From Chloroflexota bacterium (GTDB taxonomy: Bacteria > Chloroflexota > Dehalococcoidia > Dehalococcoidales > UBA2162): a DNA stretch of 6,165 bases. Position numbers and translations under genes: made by a program. Numbering within the stretch: the stretch's first letter is position 1; each line of letters opens with the position of its first letter. Below, piece after piece: positions 1 to 4,789 of this stretch. The stretch spans positions 1 through 6,165 of the forward strand of contig JACQOL010000114.1 of assembly GCA_016202555.1 (NCBI GenBank), given 5' to 3'. A model generated the notes under the pieces. The model saw only the letters and a list, made by a program, of their open reading frames with translations. It searched no databases and was not told the DNA's origin.

Positions 1-742
1 CATTATCATACTTGGCAGCTCTTTCCAGCAAACGGCTGTGTAGATAAAAGACATCACCCGGATATGCCTCCCGTCCCGGAGGACGGCGGAGCAGCAGTGA
101 AAGCTGGCGGTAAGCCCAGGCATGCTTGGAAAGGTCATCATAGATGACTAGGGCATCTTTCCCTTCTTCCATAAAATCCTCGCCGATGGCACAGCCGGCA
201 TAGGGGGCTAGATATTGCAGGGCAACCGAATTAGCAGCATTGGCCGCTACTACTATCGTATGCTCCATCGCCCCCTGTTCTTCCAGGGTAGCGATCATGC
301 GGGCTACCTTGGATGTTTTCTGCCCGATAGCTACGTAAATACAGGTTAAATCGCCGCCTTTCTGGTTAATGATAGTATCCAGGATGATGGCAGTCTTACC
401 TGTTGAGCGGTCGCCGATAATAAGTTCTCGCTGTCCCCGGCCGATTGGAATCATGCTGTCTATTGCCTTAATACCGGTCTGTACCGGGGTGTTGACTGAC
501 TGGCGAATAGCAACGTTAGGGGCAATTCGTTCCAGGGGCCGGTTCCTCTCGCTCTTGATGACACCCTTGCCATCAAGAGGGCGACCCAGCGGGTCAACTA
601 CCCGGCCAATCAGAGCCTTACCAGTTGCTACCTCAGCAATACGGCCAGTGCATCGTACCTCGTCCCCTTCTTTGATACCGGTGTAGTCACCAAGGAAAAC
701 AGCCGAGACGCTATTCTCCTCCAGGTTCAAGGCAACACACAT
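1..742 (-). CDS. atpA: ATP synthase F1 subunit alpha, main fragment (5' broken, 3' cut by window edge)
   Basis: This encodes the alpha subunit of the F1 catalytic head, which alternates with beta and binds non-catalytic nucleotide. The frame is open from 742 to base 1 with no internal lesion. Numbered from the ATG at 742, it starts at [10 protein letters not shown], equivalent to E. coli AtpA residue 60. The Walker A motif GDRSTGKT lies at residues 110-117 (bases 392-415). The alpha landmarks [44 protein letters not shown] and [14 protein letters not shown] follow, ending near [14 protein letters not shown]. An in-frame GTG at 748 is an alternative start, and a TAG at 749-751 blocks further upstream extension. 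The only Shine-Dalgarno-like string, AGGTG, is too close to the ATG to be convincing. The normal N-terminus lies upstream in another frame (777-884), so this reads as the downstream part of a disrupted atpA. Identity is certain; whether this fragment is translated is not. Confidence 0.93.
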   Translation of the reverse strand, partial: MCVALNLEENSVSAVFLGDYTGIKEGDEVRCTGRIAEVATGKALIGRVVDPLGRPLDGKGVIKSERNRPLERIAPNVAIRQSVNTPVQTGIKAIDSMIPIGRGQRELIIGDRSTGKTAIILDTIINQKGGDLTCIYVAIGQKTSKVARMIATLEEQGAMEHTIVVAANAANSVALQYLAPYAGCAIGEDFMEEGKDALVIYDDLSKHAWAYRQLSLLLRRPPGREAYPGDVFYLHSRLLERAAKYDN

Positions 743-782
743 AAACACCTAAGTAAACTAAAGAAGCTAATTATATTTATCT
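743..782 (-). other. AT-rich 40-base junction replacing 25 atpA codons
   Basis: These 40 bases separate the last homologous head codon (Val34) from the first homologous tail codon (equivalent to residue 60). Intact atpA would need 75 bases, so the net loss is 35, which is not a multiple of three. Only 9 of the 40 bases are G or C, far fewer than in the flanking coding sequence. Translated in any frame it does not resemble the missing beta-barrel segment. Two minus-strand frames contain stops here (TAA at 777-779; TAG at 767-769, 758-760 and 749-751). The third is open but encodes an unrelated hydrophobic string. A TATAAT lies at 770-775 on the minus strand without a recognisable -35. Confidence 0.75.
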
Positions 783-884
783 GACCTCAGTTACCGTGCC
801 GGTATCGACCATAGTTGCCGCCATACCAAATTGTTCAATCTGCTGCTTGATGACGGAAACAATGTCTTCTCCTCTGGTTGTCAT
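777..884 (-). pseudogene. atpA: ATP synthase alpha, detached N-terminal 35 codons
   Basis: The ATG at 884 follows a purine-rich site (GGGGGTAGG, 4-5 bases upstream). It encodes 35 residues beginning MTTRGEDIVSVIKQQIEQFG and ending DTGTVTEVR, then TAA at 777-779. This is the standard alpha N-terminus: the short helix that binds the delta subunit, followed by the first strand of the beta-barrel crown. It aligns without gaps to E. coli residues 1-34, with GTV matching GTI. In an intact protein a conserved segment of the type GDGIARVYGL would follow; here the frame stops. The remainder of alpha resumes at 742 in a different frame. The head looks like genuine, recently constrained atpA sequence, so the break is young, artefactual, or part of an unusual split arrangement. 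Confidence 0.85.
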
Positions 885-904
885 TATACCTACCCCCTTT
901 GTTC

Positions 905-930
905 CCCCTCTCCTTCAAAGGGAAGAGGGG
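905..930. repeat. Inverted repeat in atpH-atpA spacer (hairpin 1)
   Basis: Arms CCCCTCT (905-911) and AGAGGGG (924-930) pair perfectly. A further three pairs (912-914 with 919-921) can form if two bases bulge. It lies just upstream of the atpA ribosome binding site and could fold in the mRNA leader of atpA. Its composition resembles dispersed palindromic intergenic repeats seen in many bacterial genomes, but a second copy is not present in this window. Confidence 0.6.
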
Positions 931-943
931 AGCTAGTTTGTAA

Positions 944-965
944 AAGAGAGGTTTAATCCTCTCTT
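944..965 (-). terminator. Hairpin 2 between atpH and atpA, weak terminator or attenuator candidate
   Basis: The perfect 8-base arms AAGAGAGG (944-951) and CCTCTCTT (958-965) enclose a six-base loop. Read on the minus strand, the stem ends in a run of four T (942-945), giving a weak intrinsic-terminator shape 13 bases after the atpH stop. A full terminator here would cut atpA and the distal genes off from the operon, so partial attenuation, 3'-end protection or a processing site is more plausible. The structure is visible; its function is inferred. Confidence 0.45.
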
Positions 966-978
966 GAGTCTCCTTTTG

Positions 979-1518
979 TTACCCCTTTACCCCGCTCAGT
1001 TCTCTCTTCAAAGTCTCTAATCGGTTACGGATACTACCGTCCAGCAATTTACCGCCAATTTTGGCGACAATACCGCCGATTATTCTGGAATCTACTTCAG
1101 CCTTGATAACTACCTTCTTGCCGGATATGGCACCCAGGCGCTCGGCTAATTTTAGCTTGTCCGTATCATTAAGAGGGACAGTAGTCAAAACATCAGCCTG
1201 CTCAATACCTCGGTGGCTATCTAACAATCGCTGGTACTCTTCAGTGATTTTACCTATCAGGCTTAATTTGCCTTTAGCCACTAACAAATAGACTAAATTT
1301 AAGGTTAGCTGGTTGACATCACCTAGTTGCTCGGAAAGTAATTTAACCTTGTCATTGAAAGGGAACTTGGGATTCTCCATTGCTGCCATCAAGGCAGAAT
1401 TTCTCGCCAGGTCAGCAATCTTTTTCAGTTCGGATTGCCATTTATCCAGCTCTTTCTTTTCCAGGGCAATCTCAAATATTGCCTGTGAATAGCGCTTGGC
1501 ATAAACCGTTCCAGCCAT
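979..1518 (-). CDS. atpH: ATP synthase F1 subunit delta
   Basis: Subunit delta (OSCP-like) sits on top of F1 and links the alpha N-termini to the b-subunit stalk. The 179-residue product has the family's usual length. The N-terminal helical domain begins AGTVYAKRYSQAIFEIA, and the conserved C-terminal region around residues 140-175 reads VDSRIIGGIVAKIGGKLLDG, then SIRNRLETLKREL, the family signature. The ATG at 1518 has a clear Shine-Dalgarno GGGAG four bases upstream. It starts 42 bases after the atpF stop, as expected within the operon. Downstream, the gap to atpA is unusually long and structured. The partner that delta would bind, the alpha N-terminus, is the detached piece at 777-884. No anomaly is visible within the gene itself. 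Confidence 0.96.
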   Translation of the reverse strand: MAGTVYAKRYSQAIFEIALEKKELDKWQSELKKIADLARNSALMAAMENPKFPFNDKVKLLSEQLGDVNQLTLNLVYLLVAKGKLSLIGKITEEYQRLLDSHRGIEQADVLTTVPLNDTDKLKLAERLGAISGKKVVIKAEVDSRIIGGIVAKIGGKLLDGSIRNRLETLKRELSGVKG

Positions 1519-1560
1519 TTAACTCCCTACATACAACAGGTTAAACTTCGTCAAACCGTC

Positions 1561-2061
1561 TTAGCCTTTCTTCAAGGTGGTGCTTTCTTTCAGGACTTCG
1601 TTAATAAGCTGGCGGTGTGCCTCTTTATCCAGAGAGCGGCTAATAACCTTCTCGGCAGCCAGTATTGTCAGGTCAGCGAACTCCTGGCGCAACTCATCAA
1701 TAGCGTTATCTCTCTCCCGCTGAATCTCTACCCGTGCTCTGGTAATAAGGGTATCAGCGTCTTTTTTGGCGTCCTGTTGTGCCTGTTGTCTCAGTTCCTC
1801 CCCGGTTCGTACGGCACGAGTAATTACTGCCTGTCCTTCCTGGCTAGCCGCCTCAATTTTCTTTTTAGTCTCTTCCTCGGCATGAGTTGCCTGTTCTTTA
1901 ATCCGCTCGGTCTGCTCCATGCTTTCTTTAATCTTTCTGGAGCGCTCATCAAGCATCTTCATAATCGGCTTATAGGCAACCAGATAGAGCAGCCCGAAAA
2001 GAAGGACAAAATTGACAATCTGGGCTGTTAGGGTAGGCAGATTAATTCCTAATCCTTCCAA
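1561..2061 (-). CDS. atpF: ATP synthase F0 subunit b
   Basis: Subunit b forms the peripheral stator stalk that holds F1 against the rotor. The 166-residue product has one N-terminal membrane helix (about residues 10-30, TAQIVNFVLLFGLLYLVAYK). The rest is a long, highly charged helical region rich in Lys, Glu, Gln and Ala (about 35-140), as expected for a coiled-coil dimer, ending in a short delta-binding tail. The start is TTG at 2059-2061, chosen because AAGGAG lies eight bases upstream and the product then begins EGLGINLPTL, typical of b subunits. Only one b gene is seen, so the stalk is probably a homodimer. It follows a small membrane-protein gene by 49 bases rather than following atpE directly. 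Confidence 0.96.
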   Translation of the reverse strand: MEGLGINLPTLTAQIVNFVLLFGLLYLVAYKPIMKMLDERSRKIKESMEQTERIKEQATHAEEETKKKIEAASQEGQAVITRAVRTGEELRQQAQQDAKKDADTLITRARVEIQRERDNAIDELRQEFADLTILAAEKVISRSLDKEAHRQLINEVLKESTTLKKG

Positions 2062-2110
2062 AGTAGCTTCTCCTTAAACAGACTATAGCGACTTTATTGC
2101 CCCACTTTTA

Positions 2111-2227
2111 TTAATGTGGTGCTAAAACGAATATCCAGGTAATCACTGCTGTTGCCACCGTTATCCCAATGACAACCGCGGCCGAAGCCATAACCACTAG
2201 TAAAGCTGGAATCCCACTTTCTTCCAT
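2111..2227 (-). CDS. Small single-helix membrane protein in the atp operon (unrecognised)
   Basis: This is a 38-codon gene. The ATG at 2227 is preceded by an excellent Shine-Dalgarno GAGGAG seven bases upstream (2235-2240), and the gene ends with TAA at 2111-2113. The product starts MEESGIPALLVV and has an acidic N-terminus. One uninterrupted hydrophobic helix spans about residues 6-35, rich in Ala, Val, Ile and Thr, and a short APH tail ends the protein. It lies 27 bases after atpE and 49 before atpF, in the same direction, so it is almost certainly cotranscribed with them. I do not recognise a family: it is not a c subunit (one helix, no hairpin loop) and not a b or b' stalk (no coiled coil). 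An accessory or assembly peptide of the F0 sector is a reasonable inference from position only. Translation is likely from the ribosome binding site and the clean membrane-helix composition. Confidence 0.72.
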   Translation of the reverse strand: MEESGIPALLVVMASAAVVIGITVATAVITWIFVLAPH

Positions 2228-2254
2228 ACTTTTTCTCCTCTGACTTAAAACAAT

Positions 2255-2485
2255 CTATACTACCAAAGCAAGTATAATTGCTACTATCAGGGCATAAATC
2301 GCGACCGCCTCGCAAAAGGCGATGGATAATATCATATTGGTCGTTATGGTACCACTCGCCTCAGGGTTACGCCCGATTGCCTGCATTGCCCCATAGCCTA
2401 AAATCCCAATCCCCAGCCCTGGCCCGATGGCACCTAAGCCCATCGCTAACCCCGCCGCTAACATCTTGACTGCTTCTGCATCCAT
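2255..2485 (-). CDS. atpE: ATP synthase F0 subunit c
   Basis: This is the proteolipid that oligomerises into the membrane rotor ring and carries the coupling ion. The 76 residues form a helical hairpin. Helix 1 (about 8-34) contains the glycine-rich packing motif GPGLGIGILGYGAMQ, the polar loop is GRNPEA (38-43), and helix 2 (about 50-75) carries the ion-binding carboxylate Glu59 in FCEAVAIYAL. The positions that supply sodium ligands in Na+-type rings are Ile26 (Gln there), Ala60 (Ser) and Val61 (Thr), so proton coupling is expected. The ATG at 2485 has GGAGG about nine bases upstream. It lies 59 bases after atpB. The high expression needed for ring stoichiometry fits the good ribosome binding site. 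Confidence 0.97.
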   Translation of the reverse strand: MDAEAVKMLAAGLAMGLGAIGPGLGIGILGYGAMQAIGRNPEASGTITTNMILSIAFCEAVAIYALIVAIILALVV

Positions 2486-2544
2486 TCTTTGTTTCCTCCC
2501 TCATAAAAAATTATAAACTATTACTCGCTGTTAACCGTCCGACT

Positions 2545-3540
2545 TTATTTCTTTTCGGCGCCATGACCGGCAACGGCAACAGTAGTAAATATCAGGGTTA
2601 GTCCGGCAAAGATAAGCGCTTGGATAAAGCCAACCATCAATTCAAGTCCGTAAAAGGGCACTGCGAATACCCATGGAACAAGAAAAGCAGCAATTAAAAG
2701 TAGTATTTCACCCGCCGTCATATTGCCAAAGAGACGAAAGGTAAAGCTGACAATACGGATAAATTCGCTCAATGTTTCTAAGATGCCGACAAAAATATCA
2801 ATAACTCCGCTGAATAACCCGCTAAGCCCGGTTTTAAACTTCCCTCTAAATAGCTGACCGATGCTGCTAAAAAACCGCCCCACATTAATAAACTTGCTTA
2901 GATAATGAAAACCAAGTGACTTTATGCCAAAGAATTCAACAAAGACAAACGATACCAGTGCCAGAGCTAGAGGCATATTGACATCGGTATTAGCTCCCCG
3001 CAGCAGATGTGTCTCACCTTCAGCAGTATGAGCTGTTATTGAGCCAAAGCCAGGTAGCAGACTCAGCCAGGCATTCATCAAAACAAAGAGAAAGATAGTA
3101 GCTATTATCGGAAAGAAGCGGCGCCCGTTTTTCTCACCGGCAACACTCTGGCAAAAGCTGAGTAACTTTTCTAGAGCAAATTCGAGCAGGGTTTGTAATC
3201 TTCTGGGAATAAGCTTTAGCCGGCGGGTAACAGCATAGGAAAAGCCAACCAGAACGATAATGGTAAGCCAGGCGCCAATAATACTGTTAGTAATTGGAAA
3301 GCCAAGGATATGGGAAACAGTCTCGGCGGGAAGCTCAGGGTGCGGTCGGGGAACACTAATCCAGCTTGGTAATCCCAAATCACCGAGCAGGCTCTTGCCT
3401 AAAGGACCGCTGATAAAGCCAATGACAAAGAGGGCGAGAACAATAGCCAGAATCCCTATGATAAGAGGGAAGGAAAAACCAAGGCAGCCTTTTTTAGGCT
3501 TTCGTTCTTCACCTGGCTTTATTTCTTTTTGTTCGGGCAC
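2545..3540 (-). CDS. atpB: ATP synthase F0 subunit a
   Basis: Subunit a is the membrane stator that forms the two proton half-channels beside the c-ring. The product is 331 residues, longer than the 271 of E. coli. Extra length comes from a charged N-terminal tail (1-20) before a first membrane helix (about 23-45), and from a loop of about 50 residues (209-258) before the catalytic helix. The essential arginine is Arg269 in SFTFRLFGNMTAGE, with Glu278 at the E. coli Glu219 position. Helix GLELMVGFIQALIFAGLTL (298-316) carries Gln307, matching E. coli Gln252, and Glu300 at the E. coli His245 position. The start is GTG at 3538-3540, which shares one base with the TAG stop of the preceding gene (TAGTG), implying translational coupling. 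AAGGGG and AAAGG upstream can serve as the ribosome binding site. Confidence 0.96.
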   Translation of the reverse strand: MPEQKEIKPGEERKPKKGCLGFSFPLIIGILAIVLALFVIGFISGPLGKSLLGDLGLPSWISVPRPHPELPAETVSHILGFPITNSIIGAWLTIIVLVGFSYAVTRRLKLIPRRLQTLLEFALEKLLSFCQSVAGEKNGRRFFPIIATIFLFVLMNAWLSLLPGFGSITAHTAEGETHLLRGANTDVNMPLALALVSFVFVEFFGIKSLGFHYLSKFINVGRFFSSIGQLFRGKFKTGLSGLFSGVIDIFVGILETLSEFIRIVSFTFRLFGNMTAGEILLLIAAFLVPWVFAVPFYGLELMVGFIQALIFAGLTLIFTTVAVAGHGAEKK

Positions 3541-3767
3541 TAGCCTTTCCCCTTGTTTTGTTTATTATTATTGATATTTGGCTGAATCATCCGGTAGACA
3601 CCGTAAAAAGCCATCCCAATCCCAGCCAGTAAGCCCACTATCACCAGGATAGGTTTGGTATTAAACTTGTTATCAAGCCAGAGCCCACCAAGGACACCCA
3701 AAATAATGCAGACCCCAATATACCACCCCATCCCCACCAGTCTTAAAGCCGCTTCCCATCTGCGCAT
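3540..3767 (-). CDS. atpZ: AtpZ/AtpI-family membrane protein, first gene of the atp operon
   Basis: The 75-residue product has two membrane helices (about 10-30 and 38-60). The family pattern is visible: a glycine-rich first helix ending GVLGGLWLDNKF, then a second helix beginning after TKPILV with GLLAGIGMAFYGVYRMI. The C-terminus is a polar Asn/Lys tail. The length fits the short AtpZ (ATPase_gene1) group better than the longer UncI/AtpI. Members lie at the head of atp operons and are implicated in c-ring assembly or in divalent-cation supply. Its stop overlaps the atpB GTG by one base. The ATG at 3767 lacks a convincing Shine-Dalgarno. A promoter whose -10 ends ten bases upstream suggests that the message begins at or just before the start codon. 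The symbol is given by family resemblance and could equally be written atpI. Confidence 0.85.
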   Translation of the reverse strand: MRRWEAALRLVGMGWYIGVCIILGVLGGLWLDNKFNTKPILVIVGLLAGIGMAFYGVYRMIQPNINNNKQNKGKG

Positions 3768-3776
3768 ACCACTGGC

Positions 3777-3805
3777 AGCATATCAAATCCGCTTGTTTAG
3801 TTCAA
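3777..3805 (-). promoter_or_regulatory. Probable sigma70-type promoter of the atp operon
   Basis: On the minus strand TTGAAC (3800-3805) and TATGCT (3777-3782) are separated by 17 bases. Each box matches four of six consensus positions. The pair lies between the upstream terminator and atpZ, the only 75-base stretch where an operon promoter could sit. The predicted transcript start (about 3767-3771) is at the atpZ ATG, implying a leaderless or near-leaderless message, consistent with the absence of a ribosome binding site. Confidence 0.6.
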
Positions 3806-3842
3806 GCCCGCTACTTGTTGTTATTTACTGATTCATAGCCAT

Positions 3843-3876
3843 AAAAAACCCTACAGCATTGTAACCGTAGGGCTTT
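3843..3876 (-). terminator. Rho-independent terminator after the nuclease gene
   Basis: On the minus strand CCCTAC (3867-3872 as its complement) pairs with GTAGGG (3849-3854). The stem extends by three inner pairs, two of them G-U, around a six-base loop, and is followed by T6 (3843-3848). AAAG on the 5' side can extend pairing with the T run. It lies 39 bases after the stop of the nuclease gene and before the atp promoter, separating the two transcription units. Confidence 0.85.
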
Positions 3877-3914
3877 CTATTGTCAATCCCCCAATCAAGG
3901 GATAATTATTGTTT

Positions 3915-4469
3915 CTAAGATTTACGTTTATCAAAGCCCTCCCAATCAAGACTGTTGATGAAATCGCGGAAAGCCGACATGCTCTTCATTTCTTCTTCGC
4001 TAACCTTTTTGCCCCCGCCATCAGCTCCATCTCTCTTCTCTTCTTCGAAAATGGGCTTACCTGTTTCCTTATCTAGCAGGATACCGGCTCTGTCCAGAAC
4101 TGATTCCTCAACATAGATAGGGGCTTCCACTCTTACTGCCAGTGCCAGGGCATCGCTGGGGCGAGAGTCAATTTCTATTTGTCCTCTATCCACATTAAGG
4201 GTAATCTTGGCATAAAAGGTATCATTTTTAAGGTCGGTGACGATAACGGAGTTGATGGTAGCTCCTAAGGCATCAATAACTGAGAGTAACAGGTCATGAG
4301 TTAACGGTCTGGGAACACTGACTCCCTGCAGTTTTACGGCGATGGCATCGGCTTCGGCGGGGCCAATCCAGATGGGCAGGTAACGGTCAGCTATTTTCTC
4401 TTTTAGAATTACCACCCGTTGATAGTTCATCAGGCTAACCCGAATGCTATCAATAGTCATTTCTACCAT
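3915..4469 (-). CDS. Bifunctional nuclease family (DUF151/BFN) protein
   Basis: The 184-residue product has an N-terminal BFN (DUF151) domain over about residues 1-130. It shows the pattern VEMTIDSIRVS, LPIWIGPAEADAIA (about 32-45), RPLTHDLLLSVIDALGA (54-70), and the strongly conserved DSRPSDALALAVRVEAPIYV (about 101-120). The C-terminus is an acidic, Gly/Lys-rich linker and a short helical tail ending DKRKS. Plant and bacterial members have reported DNase and RNase activity, but the biochemical role in most bacteria is unsettled. The ATG at 4469 is chosen because GGAGGAGG (4477-4484) lies seven bases upstream. A longer TTG start at 4493 would translate through that site and is unlikely. It has its own promoter and terminator, so its place beside the atp operon does not imply a functional link. 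Confidence 0.9.
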   Translation of the reverse strand: MVEMTIDSIRVSLMNYQRVVILKEKIADRYLPIWIGPAEADAIAVKLQGVSVPRPLTHDLLLSVIDALGATINSVIVTDLKNDTFYAKITLNVDRGQIEIDSRPSDALALAVRVEAPIYVEESVLDRAGILLDKETGKPIFEEEKRDGADGGGKKVSEEEMKSMSAFRDFINSLDWEGFDKRKS

Positions 4470-4505
4470 GCTCAGACCTCCTCCATACCTCAATCACTGC
4501 CCTTT

Positions 4506-4534
4506 ATTCTAATCCACCTGATTACTCTTGTCAA
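4506..4534 (-). promoter_or_regulatory. Strong sigma70-type promoter of the nuclease gene
   Basis: On the minus strand a perfect TTGACA (4529-4534) and TAGAAT (4506-4511, five of six) are separated by 17 bases. The expected transcript start near 4499 leaves a leader of about 30 bases containing the GGAGGAGG ribosome binding site. This is the best-matching promoter in the window. Confidence 0.8.
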
Positions 4535-4691
4535 CTGGAAATAGCATCAGTTTTATCTTTACTATAAGGTCGTTTAGTAACCTATCCTCAGTCAGGTTTT
4601 TATTTGGTAACCCCCTCCTTATAATTAAGAGAGACTTCGCCCTGGAGAGTTCAAGCCCAAAACTTTAATAAACTATCGGTTCATACCATTT
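4535..4691. other. Central part of the divergent intergenic region
   Basis: This part of the 320-base gap between the nuclease and PEP synthase genes lies between the two divergent promoters. It is AT-rich and holds no supported gene or strong hairpin. A TATAAT at 4620-4625 on the plus strand lacks a good -35 (TTTTTA at 17 bases). On the minus strand AAGGAGGGGG (4611-4620) resembles a ribosome binding site, but no reading frame worth calling follows it. Regulatory binding sites may be present, but none is recognisable. Confidence 0.5.
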
Positions 4692-4720
4692 TAGTCAAAC
4701 CGTCTTGTTTATGTTATAAT
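4692..4720 (+). promoter_or_regulatory. Probable sigma70-type promoter of the PEP synthase gene
   Basis: A perfect TATAAT (4715-4720) is preceded at 17 bases by TAGTCA (4692-4697), which matches four of six -35 positions. The expected start near 4727 gives a leader of about 63 bases that includes the tandem repeat at 4740-4759 and the ribosome binding site. The -10 is convincing; the -35 is weak, which is compatible with activator dependence. Confidence 0.65.
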
Positions 4721-4739
4721 AGCATACCGAGTAAACTCA

Positions 4740-4759
4740 GGATTAAAAGGGATTAAAAG
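4740..4759 (+). repeat. Tandem 10-base repeat in the PEP synthase leader
   Basis: GGATTAAAAG occurs twice with no gap (4740-4749 and 4750-4759), about 13-32 bases after the predicted transcript start and 30 bases before the start codon. One helical turn of spacing would place two protein monomers on the same DNA face, so an operator is possible. A slippage duplication is the simpler alternative. Confidence 0.6.
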
Positions 4760-4789
4760 TTTGCTTACAATGAATAAGGAGGGGCACTA

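Noticed and set aside
369..686. 105-codon plus-strand reading frame opposite atpA
   Set aside because: It is antisense to strongly conserved atpA coding sequence, with low-complexity Ser/Pro/Arg composition. The same reasoning rejects the other long frames opposite atpH, atpF, atpE, atpB and ppsA.
743..782. Intron or inserted element within atpA
   Set aside because: The junction is shorter than the coding sequence it replaces, so excision cannot restore the protein.
743..785. Programmed frameshifting or ribosome hopping restoring full-length alpha
   Set aside because: One frame is open through the junction, so two -1 shifts could join head and tail. However, no slippery heptamer or hairpin is evident, and the joined product would carry an unrelated 13-residue hydrophobic stretch instead of the conserved 25-residue barrel segment.
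1550..1562. 13-base match GTCAAACCGTCTT shared with 4694-4706
   Set aside because: A match of this length somewhere in 6 kb is not very unlikely by chance, and the two contexts (atpF-atpH gap and ppsA promoter) have no common logic.
2094..2315. 73-codon minus-strand reading frame overlapping the end of atpE
   Set aside because: It overlaps atpE and the small membrane gene in another frame. Its composition is not protein-like for this context, and the 38-codon frame has the ribosome binding site.
3799..3809. 11-base match AGTTCAAGCCC shared with 4648-4658
   Set aside because: Several 11-base matches are expected by chance in this length. The second copy has no -10 at a workable distance.
4470..4493. 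Upstream TTG start extending the nuclease protein by eight residues
   Set aside because: The extension MRYGGGLS is translated from the ribosome binding site of the ATG at 4469, so it is a by-product of open sequence.
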